DNA of 64,000 nucleotides, taken from Cladorhizidae sp. MBARI D1340-BT2. Lineage: Eukaryota; Porifera; Demospongiae; Poecilosclerida; Cladorhizidae. Below are positions 1 to 12,594 of the stretch, piece by piece. The notes beneath the pieces were generated by a model. The model did not search any database. It had not been told where the DNA came from and worked only from the letters and a program-made list of their open reading frames with translations. A program made the translations under genes and the position numbers. Within the stretch, counting starts at the first letter, position 1. Each line of letters opens with the position of its first letter. The DNA lies in contig JAQNBH010000002.1 of assembly GCA_028752905.1 (NCBI GenBank), positions 20,853,059 through 20,917,058 on the forward strand, given 5' to 3'.

Positions 1-1490
1 TTGTAGTTCTTGGTGCAAGTGGAAATGACCTTCAACAAATTAGGACTTGTATATGTAGTAAAAAGAGATTGGGCCTTTTCTTTACTTTTATTTATTTTGT
101 TATATATAAGATGTTCACGGCCACCCCCTGAAACTTTTATAATTAGTAGTTTGAGGAGGTGACATTCAAACATGATTGGATAAACACTTCATGATTATTT
201 TTTGAACTGAAGAGATCTCTATGTTGAGTGTTGTGCCTATGTCTCAGGCAAGGTGGGTGGCAACACTTCCTGCTGGAGTGAGGAAGGTGTTCCTTTTTAC
301 TTGAGCAGCAACTAGTATCTCATTCTCAGACCTATGACTAGTGGACTTCAGTTACTTCCTTGCCAGAATACATATTCATAAATGTTCTAGGCACTATGAA
401 CAATAACCAGCTACAAAATAAGTTTGAGATAGAGAAAAAGTATACATACATATAAGTAGTTATTTGGGACTAAAATTTTATGATAGCAAATCTTATTATA
501 TAGCACGTATATTATTATTACGTATTGAATGTACAATTGTCTTGCATCAAGCTTTCTTCAGAAAAGGCGTCTCAACAGTTCTGGTCAACAATTAGCAAGA
601 TCCTGGAAAGGAAAGATGAAAATCTTGCACAGCAGTTGCACTAAACCAGGTAGGTAAGAAAGCTATGGCTGCAGTAGATGTAGAAATAACATTGTACACT
701 TGGTTCCAGTCACCACACCTGAAAGCTATCCACTGGCTGTGAAGCCGAATAAATCTCGTTTTAAAATAACCAATAGCTGGCTTTGCAGGTGGAAAGTTAG
801 AAATGGCATCAAAATGAAAAACAACAACCCCAAACAACAACTATATAGGGATGGACTGATTTTCTATCTGCCCACACAAGGGCTGCTGTATGAATTGTTA
901 GCACAATAAGAGCCTTAAAGGATTGTAGGGGCAACAAGACTAAATTTAAATTGCACATGTTGGGAAAGAAGTGGAGATACTGTCTCTTCTAGCATGATTA
1001 AACATAACAATACAGACAATTAAATATAGCCTAAAACTGCACTCCTGATTATACAAAACCCTGATTTACACTCTACTCCAATGCTTTGCAAATATCTCTG
1101 ATAGATGTATTCTCCAGTAAAAAAGAGGAGTTGGTACATGCATTATCAGAGAGTTCATTTGGTATATCTATCTAAGATAATGAAAAAATGAAATTCTATG
1201 TCTTCTTCATAGAGATGCAACTGTCGCTATCACGATGGGCTCATTCAAGTAAGTTGAAGGGACATGGACACTTCCAAATACATATATATATATATCTTGG
1301 CTGTTCCTGCTATTATTATATCTCTGTATGCTGCGGTGTTCGTTCATTAGCTGATGGCATGTGTTGACAAGTTCCAGCTTGAAATTGAACAACCAAGCAA
1401 TGTACAAAGAGAAAAACTGCTTAGACAGAAATAAAATAACGACCACTGATTAAAGTTTAAAATATATAATTATGCTATTGCTACTGTATT
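1..1490. other. No gene recognised; AT-rich non-coding sequence
   Basis: Stop codons are frequent in all frames and I see no family motif. A short TA run lies near 1279-1296. Nothing else stands out. Confidence 0.5.
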
Positions 1491-1499
1491 AATTTCCCC

Positions 1500-1735
1500 C
1501 CAGTAATCACCTAACCACTCATTGGGCCGACTCCAACTTTTTGTAAGCACTAGCTCCTCCTGTCCAACACACTTTGCCTGCACATATATACTCCATAGTA
1601 GGTCTCACTAGAAGCTCCCACACCATCCTTCCACTGTCTACTTCCACCTGCCCATTTACTCTCCTTATCCATGTCACCTTCCTAACCCGACTCTTCTGCC
1701 TTCCTTGCCATCTTCTTCTGTAACTGAACATTAGC
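1500..1735 (-). pseudogene. Non-LTR retrotransposon (LINE) reverse-transcriptase C-terminal scrap
   Basis: The minus-strand reading contains 'GRMVWELLVRPTMEY' followed by 'GGASAYKKLESAQ'. This resembles the conserved region just after the polymerase domain in LINE ORF2 proteins, where the pattern is WxxLVxPxxEY...W......LExxQ. There is no initiator context and no catalytic FADD box in the window, so only a 3' scrap remains. The reading closes at a stop and then 'LLGG'-like residues follow out of frame. The call rests on a short motif; a chance ORF is possible. Confidence 0.35.
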
Positions 1736-1739
1736 CCTT

Positions 1740-2820
1740 AGCTTCCTATCAAACCGTTCCCAAGTATATACTTGAACCCAGCGCAATTTCATTGCAATTT
1801 CAATCTGAAATATCCTATCAATAGTCAACAGGGCTCTACAGAGTTTTACTATAGGAAGCAATTCTGGTATGGTTTTAGTGTAGGATATATCGTGTTCCGA
1901 ATAATGTTGCGGAGGCGGAAAAAGTCACGAGTCAAGCAGTGTGTAATTGCCATCCATACTACATTATGAGTGGTATTTATACCCAATATCACTACAGACC
2001 ATGCTATCTCATGTTAATAGCATACCACCAACCCAACTTCATTACGAACAAAGCAATCATGTTACTATACCACCATAAATATATGCATTTTTTTGTTGTT
2101 AATCTTCAATCCTGCCTTTTTATAACTGAAGAGGATGAGGATGAATTTGTTGATCCATTAAATTAATGTTTACTGTGCAATTATATGTACTTATGAATAA
2201 CCTTCTCAACTTGAAATTGTATTTAGATGTTCTAGCCTTCACCAGGAACGTCGAGAGAATACATTGATTATTGAGGTTATTGTAATGTTGTTTTGTCAAC
2301 TGAGAGTTTCATTGAGAATATAAGAATATAAGTATCTTATTTCATCGTCACTTAGAAAGCGCGGCTTTACGGATTATGGCACGGCCTATTTCACTGGGCA
2401 TGGGCAGCAGCTTAGTGAAAAGGGGCACGTGCGTATTCGGTTGGGTATGCCTACAGTCACAGTTGCGAGTCTATTGTGCTCTGTACAAGTTGTTGGTCGG
2501 AGCAAAATTATCTGAAAAACAAAGCTATTATTTAGTCATCCTCTGTAACAGCTTGATCCTGTTGTTAGGTACTCCTTAAACTCTCCCTCACTGATGCTGG
2601 CGAAAGGATGATCTCTACTGCAGTAAATATTGTTGAGGGGAAAGGTCTGTGTGGAGATGACCTCTGCATTAGGATTTGTTTCTTGTATTTGTTGCTGTGA
2701 TTGATAGTTCCTCTGCCATGGTTGAACTGCAGCTGCACATTAAACACTAGACCACATACGCACACTATTTTCAATCATTCCTTGTGTATTGTCAAGTAAG
2801 TGTGGGGTGTTGTTGGGGAC
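1740..2820. other. No gene recognised
   Basis: Short open stretches only, with no recognisable domain, repeat array or RNA gene. Confidence 0.45.
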
Positions 2821-2825
2821 TCGTG

Positions 2826-2964
2826 CGTCTATCTGACCACTGGCGGGGTTCCAACTTCTGATATCTCTGTTAACTAATAACCAACCATACAGATAATAGC
2901 ACAATAACTAAACATTGAATGCTGACTCTGCCTGAGGCCCACCAAGGTTAGCTACGTGTTCAAC
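2826..2964 (-). mobile_element. LTR-like fragment, same family as 17131-17276
   Basis: The reverse complement matches 17131-17276 in blocks such as 'tcaggcagagtcag', 'attatctgtatggttg', 'gttaacagag' and 'gttggaacc', then 'gtcagatag'. The plus-strand copy lies directly upstream of a Gypsy-like internal region, so this one is probably an isolated LTR or 5'-leader scrap in opposite orientation. LTR ends and target duplications were not found. Confidence 0.45.
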
Positions 2965-3025
2965 CACTCCCTCTTCTTGCATCACACAAGTGGTAACAAA
3001 ACATCGTAACTTGACCTTACATACT

Positions 3026-3050
3026 CAGTGGCGGAGAAAACAGGGGGGCA
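3026..3050 (+). repeat. Candidate 5' terminal inverted repeat of the hAT element
   Basis: The sequence starts CAGTGGCGGAGAAAACAGG and runs into G- and C-rich tracts. CAG(N)GGCGGA starts are typical of hAT termini in animals, and it lies 440 bp before a hAT transposase on the same strand. No matching right end was found. Confidence 0.45.
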
Positions 3051-3469
3051 GGGGGGGCTCTGCCCCCCCCCCCATTTTTATACTGGGGCGGCTAAGCCCC
3101 CCTATTTTTTGTCAATGTCAACATGTTTAGTTTGATCATTCATGAACTGCCTTGTGTAATTACAGATAGAACTTTGCAAGCTATGTAGGCAGACTGCAAA
3201 GAACATACACTAGATACACTAGATATTCATGGTTTAATTAGTGCACTGAGGTGCTTACTGACTTGTGCATGTTATTATAATTTAACCATAAAAATTAGTG
3301 CACTGAGGCGCCTACTCTGACACTTGACTTGTGCATATTATAATGCCAATTAACCAACTTGCAAGCTCAACATCTAGACCACATGGGCATATAACCAGCT
3401 ACATTATTATCTAGATAGCAAGTTGATTTGTAGGCCAATATACTGATAGCTACATTATGCCTAAGCGAC

Positions 3470-5840
3470 ATGCCTCACTGGTCCAGTAAAGCTAAAAAAG
3501 CAAAGAAAACTGAGGAACTGGAAGATAGTTCAGAAGCCAGTGATTGTGATGAATCTGAAGCAATGGTTGTCCTTGGCAGTGATGAAAAAGGAGATGCTCA
3601 ACATGGAAGTCCAGAAAATGTAGAGCAGCATTCAAGTGAGATAAACTCAAACACTCCTATTTACCAACCCCTAATTATGCTCAAACTTCAGTGTGAAGAA
3701 GTGGATTCTGGTAGTGACTTATCATGACCGGACCGTCCTGGCCAAGACATCAAATCAGTGCATGTCACAATGTTGTAGTAGCGATGTAGAAGCTTTTCAA
3801 CCAGTTGATAAGCCAACACTAGCACTACTGGTATCTAAACAGAGAAATTTTCAACCAAAGTGGTATAAAGAGTTTGCTTGGCTTAGTATTTGCATTACAA
3901 AAGAAAGTATTTTGTCTTTATTGTCGTTATAGCAACAAGCATGGTTTATTTTCATTCAGTAAAATGGGGGACAGTGCTTTTACTAAATCAGGATTCCAGA
4001 ATTGGAAAAAAGCCTTGGAAAAGTTCAGAGGACATGCATACTTGTAGAGAAGCAAAATAAAAATGGATAGCTCGTGGGATGACAATTTCAAGCCAGCTGA
4101 GCTGCCACATTTAACAACTTCAGCAAACCCGAAGAGAAGGACTGCTAATGGCATACGATATCTTACTCATCAAGCAATAGCTATAAGAGGCCATACTGAA
4201 TCAGAAGGTAACTTACAACAGCTTCTGCTGGTTTGGAGTGAGAATAATGAAGCTATAAAAAAAACTGGATCAAAGAAAACCGATTCACTAGTCACAGTCA
4301 GTTAATGAGCAAATTTCTATTTCAGGGCAGACACTACTTCGAACCCTTTTAAAGAAAATGAAAAAGATTGAACCATGGTTCGCTGATGAGGCAACCGATG
4401 TTATCAACAGTCAACAGCTCGATTTGTCCATCCGCTAGGTGAATACTGACTATGACGAGAAGATTCAATTGGCTTATTTAGGGTTCCTGACAATAGAGCA
4501 TAGACTCTTTTCACAGTAATCAAAGATCTACTGATTCAATGCAGCCTCCCATTATCATTATGTCGCGGACAGGCCTAGGATTGAGCTGCCAACATGCAGG
4601 GAAGAAAATCTGGTGTGGCAACAAGGTTTAGAAATGAATATATACCCTTCTGTAATTGCACTGCATTGTTGTGCACATTCACTGAATCTTTGCTTACAGG
4701 ATGTTGGAAGGAAGCTCGGATATGGTCTCGAAACAGTGAAGGAAATAAGCAAGCTCATTAATTTTGTCTATCTCCGAAATGACAACATCTCTTTTCATTG
4801 AAGTTACCGGAGACAAGTGGAGGTATTAGTCTGAAGCCATTATGTCCTATATACCAGATGGACAGCAAGAACTGTTGCAATAGAAGCCATTCTCAAAGAC
4901 TACACTCTATTGTTAGAGGTATTAATTCAACAACACATGTGATGATGAATATGGTTTAAAGGCTGCTGGCTTTATGCACTTTTTGGAAAAATTCAGCACT
5001 TTATTTGGTCTCCAACTCAGTCACTTTTTATTTAGTGCAACAGAGCAAGTTTCTTTCAATTTGCAAAAAGAAGTCATAGCTTTGCATGAAGCACTCTCTG
5101 CTGTTGATGCTGCCAAGATATTCTTCAAACGAAACAGGACAGATGAAAATTTTGACAGGTTTTATGACAAGTTTGTCACCATTGCTGAAAAGTTCAATAT
5201 TGGCCAACCATAATTACCTCGTTACAGAAGGCATCCTCCACATTTTGAAAGTGGGAGTGAACCACACCTTTTTATGTCTGCAAAGGCATACTTTCGGCAA
5301 ATGTTCTTTGAAGCGTGTGACCTGCTCTATGGTGAGTTGGAAGAGAGGTTTAGTAAACAACATATTCCATCAATCCTGGCAATTGAAAAAACTCTTGTGA
5401 GTGCAGCAAATGGTAATGATTATGAAGACAGCACGGAAGAGCTGAAGAAATCAAGATGATGTCAATATGTTAGCCAGATACCTCCAACTCTTACAAGATG
5501 TTGTCAAGCAAGGTAGCCCTGAAGTGAAGAAAGTCACTTCTGTACAGACAATCTGTAATGAACAAGAAAAGTAGCAATGCTACCAATTGTGCATCAGCTC
5601 CTTCGTCTCTATCTAACAATATACCTGTTACATCTGCAATGGCTCAAAGAACCTTTTCTGTACACAAGGTCTACGATGACTGAAGTATGGCTTAATACTT
5701 GCTTGCTTCTCCATGTCCACAAAGATTTAACTGCTCACTCGACTTGGTTTCAGTAGCCAATGAATTTATTTATAATGATGAACGAAAGAATTTTTTGGGA
5801 AGCTTTCCTTGATGTGTTATATTTATCTTTGTACACACAA
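3470..5840 (+). pseudogene. Decayed hAT transposase with TTF-type zinc finger (ZMYM1-like)
   Basis: Several reading-frame blocks, in order, match one hAT transposase. They are a lysine/acidic N-terminus (3470); a TTF-type zinc finger region with 'CLYC' and 'FQNWKKALEKFRGHA' (near 3905-4040); 'AIAIRGHTESEGNLQQLL' (about 4180); a core with 'WFADEATDV' and 'GVATRF' then 'ALHCCAHSLNLCLQD' (4340-4700); 'CDLLYGELEERFSKQHIP' (5320-5375); and a C-terminal 'LLHVHKDLT' region (about 5720). Frameshifts and stops separate the blocks, for example near 3890, 4305, 4790, 5215 and 5460. In this family the core is an RNase H-fold DDE domain and the C-terminus dimerises. The copy is dead. Domestication is unlikely given the number of breaks. 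Confidence 0.8.
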
Positions 5841-5849
5841 TCATGCAAA

Positions 5850-6540
5850 CAGTACACCATTGAGTCCTTTAAATTAAATTTGTCAGTTGAGTGAGAATCT
5901 GTGGGAGGAAGTATAATAATTGTTCCACCAATTAGCTAGTATATATGGCTAGACAAGGTGGGCATAGTCCAGCAAAATTTCTGCTTGCATATCTCAGCCC
6001 GCCCACTTTTCATCTCCTGTCTCCTCCCCTGATACTACAGAATTACCTCATTCACCATTAGCAATCGATTAACAACTGTTCAACATATCCACATATGACA
6101 ATTCTAGCTCTAACAGTCCTGTTGTGTCAGGGAGCCCTGCAGGTGAAGGTAGAGGGTGGGTTCCCTGACATGCCACCCTCATTCTCCTACACTCACCATC
6201 TTCTGTCCGCGCTTGTCTGCTGAGACCATATGCATTGGAGTTAGCTTTTCCTGGTCGATGCTGTGCCCAGAAGTAGTATGGCTGTAGAGCCAGAGCCTAC
6301 CGGGTTCGTCGACTGTTTTCATCCTTGGGCGATGAAGTTATTGAAAATATTTATAGTGTATCTGTACTGTGAATTTCACACCTATGAGATACACCCAGAA
6401 GTGCTGCACACTATGAATAACAGCTGGGCATTCCAACTTCACGGTGGAATAATGTTGTTCACTCGGAAGACGTGCAAGGAAGTCTCTGGTTAGAGTTACA
6501 CATGCACACAGACCCTTCCTACACAGTACAGATATTCACG
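5850..6540. other. No gene recognised
   Basis: This lies between the hAT remnant and an integrase scrap. A 20-nt imperfect inverted match around 'agggagccctgcagg' / 'gtgggttccctgac' (about 6127-6170) is the only structure I noticed. Confidence 0.4.
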
Positions 6541-6544
6541 GGGT

Positions 6545-6800
6545 GCAGCGCCCTCGAAGCTAATTCAAGACCAACGGCTCCAGCCAGAAGATTGTTGCAG
6601 TTGTGGGACCAATTCATACTTTACCAAGGTCTTCTATATTGGCAGATGAAAGTCCTGATGGAGACAGCATTACTCTGCGGACTGTAGTCCAGACTAGCAT
6701 GGGAGATGAAGTTCTCCGAGACATATACGAAAGAGCTGGAGGGCCACTTGTCGCCCCATTGGGAGATATTTTGACCTTGCATATGATATAGGTTTTTATC
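6545..6800 (+). pseudogene. Ty3/Gypsy integrase N-terminal (zinc-binding) scrap
   Basis: Two overlapping frames give 'RLLQLWDQFILYQGLLYW' and then 'DEVLRDIYERAGGPL'. This is the usual linker plus start of the H2C2 zinc-binding domain of Gypsy integrases (LWDQLxxxDGLLYR ... MRDEVLxxxHEGAGGHLG). The expected histidine and glycine residues are already substituted, and the reading stops at 6790. Only about 85 codons remain. It could be the lost 3' part of one of the other Gypsy copies, but nothing links them directly. Confidence 0.55.
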
Positions 6801-7091
6801 ATAATTTTACTACCGGAAGACTAAAAATCATCCAATGCATTGTGTGATGCTGCTTAAATAGTTACCTAGATCAGAGTTATCACATGAGTCAAGTTTTGAG
6901 GAAACCGAACACAACTATATAGACTTGATATTGCACATATATACACGAGCATGCAATAACATTGATGACTTTTACCAACTTTGACTGTTTTGCTGAAATA
7001 AGAGACGATGTATTGGATTACTGAATTTTCTGCTAGTATAATTATGACAAACTGATATCATATGCAAGGTATAGTGCGAATAAAGATGTTT

Positions 7092-7093
<2 letters not shown>

Positions 7094-7123
<30 letters not shown>
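7094..7123. repeat. Poly-G run of about 30 nt
   Basis: Uninterrupted G tract. It sits close to the edge of the inverted hAT fragment at 7310 and may be part of that element's end. Confidence 0.8.
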
Positions 7124-7125
<2 letters not shown>

Positions 7126-7309
7126 TGGTAGGGGTGAATAAATTATGCTCGAATTTTCCCCTAAGATTCTATTCTCGGATTCTCATACTAGGTATATACC
7201 TATTATTCAATTATACTGAGATTAATTATACTGAGATTCCCAATAATAGACCATTATTCTCAAAATTATTGTCAATTACTCTCAAGATTATTATCATCTA
7301 ACAGTTTGT

Positions 7310-7435
7310 ACATTCTTCAACCATCATCTGCTGCAGCAGAGAGACTGTTTTCTCTGCTAGCTAATTCTTTTAGTGAGCAACAAACAGTTTCTTTGGAAGA
7401 TTATGTGCAAGCTTCACTTATGCGCTACAATATAA
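7310..7435 (+). pseudogene. hAT C-terminal dimerisation fragment, inverted relative to its neighbour
   Basis: Plus-strand reading gives 'LQPSSAAAERLFSLLANSF' followed by 'SLEDYVQASLMRYN'. This is the conserved C-terminal dimerisation motif of hAT transposases (PSSAAAERxFS). The minus-strand hAT copy that starts at 9204 runs down to about 7460 and ends on 'ELPLWSKQC', the residues that normally precede this motif. The fragment is therefore probably that protein's own C-terminus, flipped. Confidence 0.7.
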
Positions 7436-7439
7436 TTAT

Positions 7440-9204
7440 AGGAACCATGATTCTTAATACATGTTGCATTATTTAGACCACAGGGGAAGTTCAGATTTCT
7501 GTCTTCTCCACCATAGTAGCTTGTCAATATCTGCTGATAATCCATTGGCTTTAGCCATATATAAAGAGCTAACTCGCTCTTCAACCCGTCAATGATAGTG
7601 TTGGTATCAAGAAAAGGAATGATGGGGAGATTTTCTGTCATTGCTGGTGGATTTTAGCTCATTAATTTTGGTAGGATCAAAGTAGCGAATATACTGAAAG
7701 ACTGAAACTGTTTCTTTCAAGTCACTTCCAATTTTTTTTTGGAAATAATCATATATGTGTGCATAGTCAATTAGCTGCTGTAGCTGATTATTGTTGCTGG
7801 ATAACTTGCTTGTACTGCATTTGTATTAGGATAATGCATTGTTGAAATACCAGCCTGAAGCATGCTAACTTCCGCAAAAGCAGTAAAGACAAGTGGCCCA
7901 TCCCCTTCTATATAGTCGATATGTAGCTTTAACAAATGCTTCTCCCACATCAATGTATATAATAGCTAGTTGAATTTGTAATTTTCGATATTTGGCAGCA
8001 TCAGAACGTATTTCTTGAAGCCTAATCTTTGACAGTGGAAGGTTATCACTATCAAGAAATGAAGGTACATCCCCAAATGTGTCATGAAGATGTTAATAAC
8101 CTCCCACTTAGACCACCAGCGAGTGACAGAGTAGGAAGGAGGTGAGAGACCTGTTTTAGTCTTCCATGCCAGCTTGGTTTTTGGGCTCCTTGAAAAAAGG
8201 CCAATCCAGCCTTTCATAAACTCATCCAGTATTGGCGTTCTCATGTGTTCCCCAACATGATCAAGAATGTGAGCAAAACATCCAATATCGACGAGTTTAT
8301 GGTAAACAATGCTCAAGGTGCAAACTACAGTGCTGTTGACAGATGCACTGTCATGCATGCAAGCTAACAGCATGTTTGGTGCAATACCTAGCTCAGTAGA
8401 TAAGCATACAATCAACTGATGAGCAAGTTCCTCTCCAGTTAGGCTCTTTGCTATATAGGAGCATAAGTCTAACCACAAACTGCTTTATGTTAAACTGCTG
8501 ATCAACAAAACATAGTAGAATTACCAGTGCCTCACAAACATGAGTAGTTCCATCAAAAATCACTGATGCTTGCTTATCTTGGGCTTTTACACTAACCAAT
8601 TCTTGATGATGAATAAATGGCTTATGTAGATTCTGGGTGCTGGTGAGTCGAAATGCAGTTTCTTCGAAAACCTCACGAAAGCAGTCGATTTTATTGATAG
8701 GTACAACTGCCTTCATAAAAGCTGTTACTACTTTAATCCGAAAATGCGAACACATTCAGGAAGGGTTTCTCCAACTGGATCTTTACTATAACTTTTAAGC
8801 ATGTCAGCTATGTTTCTTTCTCTCTTATCTTTTGTTGCCAAATGTTTTTCCCAGTATCATGCTTTGACGACTGTAGGTGTTTACATAATACACTTTTTTT
8901 GAGTGAAAGAGTCTCCCTGCATGCACTACAAAATAATTTCCCCAAAGTTACACAAACATTCCTTGGGGAATTCTTTTACTCTCTGTGATGGGTCAATAGA
9001 GTTTGGCTCAGCGACTACAGCTCCCTTGGCCAGCTTTTTCCCTTTTGGAAGATTTGCTGTAATCTTCCTCTTTCTTGACAAATCAGAAGCTTTGGGGCAC
9101 TTATGTATGTCTAAAAGACTAGTACTAGTTATACTCACTTCTTCTGGAACAATAGTTTCTTCTGGTTCAGAGTTGGAGGCCAAGTCAGATCCATTAGCTG
9201 CCAT
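7440..9204 (-). pseudogene. Decayed hAT-type transposase (second family)
   Basis: The reading starts at 9204 with an acidic, lysine-rich leader. It is followed by a BED-like zinc finger 'CSACRETLSLKKSVLCKHL' (about 8870-8930). The core contains 'ASVIFDGTTHVCEALVI' (about 8560), then 'GEELAHQLIVCLSTELGI', 'IGCFAHILDHVGEHM' (about 8270) and 'PPSYSVTRWWSKWEVI' (about 8110-8150). It continues through 'ADIDKLLWW' (about 7500) to 'ELPLWSKQC'. Frames change near 8750, 8470 and 7950, so the gene is broken. The family is related to but distinct from the plus-strand hAT at 3.5-5.8 kb. The C-terminal block is missing from this strand; see the 7310-7435 fragment. Confidence 0.75.
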
Positions 9205-9209
9205 CTTTC

Positions 9210-10760
9210 ACTCAGATTCAGAATACACAAGCAGGTGGCCTTGCATCATGTGATTATCATGTGCATGGCAAGCAGGTGCCTGCAGTTTGTCGACTTGTCA
9301 CTATGTGCAATATGTGGTCTGTCAACTTTCATTATGTGCAATACCTATGTGATCTGTCAAAATCTGAAGCTATAATTATACAAGTAGTCACTTATCACAG
9401 CTGCTATCCTTATTCCTTGTGTTGTTATTGTTAGACCCTATAAGATTTCTCAAAATGTTCCAGCATTATTCTTGGATTCTTAAGCATATGTATTATTCTC
9501 AAAATTATGCTAGCATAATTTATCTTATGCCAAGGCAAGCCAACTCCCAGGGCTGTGCAAGACATGATGGGTGGACACTTACCCAACTCAGATCTGATGT
9601 CGACTATCTCTTTCAGATCTTAGTAGAAATTCAATATAGTTGCATTCTCTATATTGCTTGACCCATTTTAAAAGGGCTAAGGAGTTTGTCTTGGCTATAA
9701 CACACGTCAACTTCTTGTTAGATTTTGATCCTCTAACATGCCCCTTGATTGTTCATGAAGTTAGTGTCCAGGCATACTGCATCAAACAGCCTATACATTC
9801 CGTCAACCTCCATTGGATTGCTAGGATAGTTTAAAAAACGGTCAAACCAGCTTCAAGTCCCCAGCAACCCTCTATTATGGGAAAGCATTATTGTTTATCA
9901 ACATTGCTTTTCAGGTTTTTGTGATCACACACACTACAAAACGAAATATTTACTTTCCAGAATCTGATCTTGTTTTGCTGAGGGGGAAAGACTGTTATCA
10001 ATATAATCAAAAATGTTGTAGACACCAAAAAAAACTATCGGGGATAAAATAGTAGCAATGTGCTTGTTATGACTGCCCGTTTGTATTTTTGTCAATAATA
10101 ATATGTTGCTGAATGTTGGACCTTATTCTTTGCTACTTAGTACACATGAATTGTTATATGTGATTGTTATATTATATTCGAGTTGTGAAGATGTGGTGAG
10201 CGAGGAGAGAAAGAGATGCTAGTTCTCCAGCACCACCATCCAGTTGTAGATCAATTCCATTCGTGTATCTAAGAAACTAGCTATAGAATCCATATTTTGT
10301 GTGCAAAACAAAAGGCAGCTTGTTGGACAACACTGGAGCTAGATCCATTCACAAACCTGAGAAGCCTGCTTCGTCTATGCCTTCCTTGTCAGAGATCAAA
10401 GTCGTAACTTTCCACTGACGTTAAGCTCATCCACCCGCGTTCAACACTTTCTATATACATTTTGGGCAACTTATCCAAGGCTGAAAGTCTCAAAGTTCGT
10501 AAGAAGGTCACCCCAGGTAAGCATGGATGCTACAATATTCTTGCTCATTAGTCATCCTCAGATGTGTCACTGCCTGTCACTAGAAAAATAACCTCTACTA
10601 GAACAAGTTGCCTAGTAACTTTGGGATCATCAAAACTGAACGGTCAGCATTTCAAGATTTCCCCCCTTAGTTACAGTGAACAGAAACAGGAAATAAGCCC
10701 TTTTATGATTATCATAAATAATTTGTACGTATATATATTTTATTCGATTGACAAAACCTA
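9210..10760. other. No gene recognised
   Basis: Contains a short near-repeat around 9290-9350 ('gtcgacttgtcactatgtgcaatatg' / 'gtcaactttcattatgtgcaata', 20-nt scale). No domain or terminal repeat is visible, although some of it should be the 5' flank of the hAT copy that starts at 9204. Confidence 0.45.
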
Positions 10761-10779
10761 GGGTGCCATATGGCACAGT

Positions 10780-11160
10780 TGATGGCGAGTGCATTGAACA
10801 ATTTTAGGACCACACTGATGGCAGAGGTGATGGGAGAGGTCATCTGCATTAAAGTGCTTGCGTCTGTTGTAGATGCCCCAGCGACTGTGCTAGCTGACCA
10901 TCTGGTTCTTTGAAGTGCTTCAACCACATGAGTGATGCATAGTCAAAATTGCTGCCCTATCAGACAGAGTCAGAAATACTGAGTGAAGTAGACTGCTGCT
11001 AGTTCCAGGCGAGTCACAATAATTGCACTCAGTCTTGCTGAGGACCCGACTGGCATATGCGTTAACTCTCTTCTCCATCGGAACATTGTTGCAACAGAAT
11101 TCCACCAATACCTGTCTTGCTATATAGCACCAGTATCCAAGATGAATGGTTTTGTAAAAT
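10780..11160 (-). pseudogene. Gypsy RNase H domain remnant
   Basis: Minus-strand reading gives 'VLAYPNFTKPFILDTGAI' (about 11110-11165), then 'YASRVLSKTECNYC' (about 11020-11065) and a tail with 'EALQRTRW' that corresponds to the usual KEPxGQLARW region. The FILDTxA and YASRxLxxxExNY motifs are the RNase H signature of Ty3/Gypsy elements. It is frameshifted, and the last part changes frame near 10925. Confidence 0.65.
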
Positions 11161-11289
11161 TTGGGTACGCAAGGACAGGAGACGATATCAGTAGTCTCAC
11201 ACTCCTTTGTCCAATGGAAAAGAGCACTTCGTTCAGTCAGTCTGTGTAGACTGAGGCTATATCAGCAAAGATTTTCACAAACCACTTAT

Positions 11290-11870
11290 AATAGCTTGCC
11301 AGCTCAGGGAATTGCTCGAGCTCCTTGGTAGATGTTGGTACTGGCCAGTTGCCCACCTAAACCTTGCTAAGGGTCGGCCGATACCCCATCCCTGGAGACC
11401 ACATGAGCCAAGAAATTCACCATGCTTTGGAGAAACAAACACTTGCTCAGCTTCACCCTCGGGTTTGAGTTGCGTAGCCTCTGGAAAACTGTTCGCAGAT
11501 TATGAAGGCGTCTTTCGAATGATCGATGAAAACTAAACAGCATGACCAATCAAGACCAGCCAGAACAATGCCCATTAGCCTCTGTAAGGTGGCTGGGGCA
11601 GTACCCAGCCCAAGTGGCATTACGTTAAACTTACACCTGCCAGTAGCCACTTAGCAAGTCAAGGGTGAACCATTGGGAACCTGCCTGTAAATCGAGGGTA
11701 TCATCAACTAAGCATCCTTGGAGGTCACTTGATGGAGTTTCCTGTAGTCGATGCAAAACTTAAAACCTCATCTCTTTTTTTCCTTACCAGTATATACAAC
11801 AGGCAAGGCCCACTGACTGCTAGAAGACCTGATCACATCTTTTTGTAGCACCTTGGTGAGTAATTCCTGC
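11290..11870 (-). pseudogene. Gypsy reverse transcriptase remnant
   Basis: In order on the minus strand: 'LVRKKEMRF' (about 11770); 'FTLDLLSGYWQV' (about 11650-11690), the motif around the first catalytic Asp; 'FNVMPLGLGTAPATLQRLM' (about 11570-11635); 'CLVFIDHSKDAFI' (about 11525), where the catalytic YxDD has become FIDH; 'KLSKCLFLQSMVNFLAHVVS' (about 11380-11440); and 'PVPTSTKELEQF' (about 11320). Loss of the second Asp of YxDD alone would abolish polymerase activity. Confidence 0.8.
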
Positions 11871-12594
11871 ACCTACTGCCTGTGTTGTGGAGGGCTCCGC
11901 CACACACACACTCTCTGACAGACTGGATGAACATCTCCTGTGTTGATCTCGTGGTTCAACCTGCCTGTGCGGTCTAGGCCATATCTTGAAGTAGTGAAGA
12001 TATCTGTGAACTGCAGCAGCAAATCTAACGAGTTCTTCCTTCTCTTCAACTGTGAGGAACCCTCCATTCTCTTTCCACTAATTTCCAGAGCATTTTTCTT
12101 TCTCTGAACTGAACTCTGGGGGGCTCAATTTTCAATGCCATTTCAGGAGGTTGAACAGGTACCCCTGCAGCTATCTTCACTCCAGTGTTGAGTGTAACTG
12201 CTTCTGCTCTGGATTTCATAAATTTACAGTCTGTACATATCCACTTTAGGATGCACTGGCACTTTCACTTCCAATGCCCCTTGTCGGCCATCACTGCCTT
12301 CCACTAGGTATGTCCCCTCACCTGCAGGATCTGTATGCCTGCCATGATTAACACCTCAGCACATGGAGAAATGCGGACTGTCAACTGGGTGGACTCCCAG
12401 TTTTGCAGCTGAAGAGACTTACGTAAAGGTAGAGTGTCACCTGATCCCTCCCAATAAGGAGTTCCCTGGCCCCAAACTCAAAGGACTTACAAGAAATCTA
12501 ATACAAGGATGGCCTCTGCGGTCAGTGGACTCGCCACCATGATGTTAGATAAAAACTGCCTTCCTGTATGATTTATTTCTCTCTCGGCCTGCCC

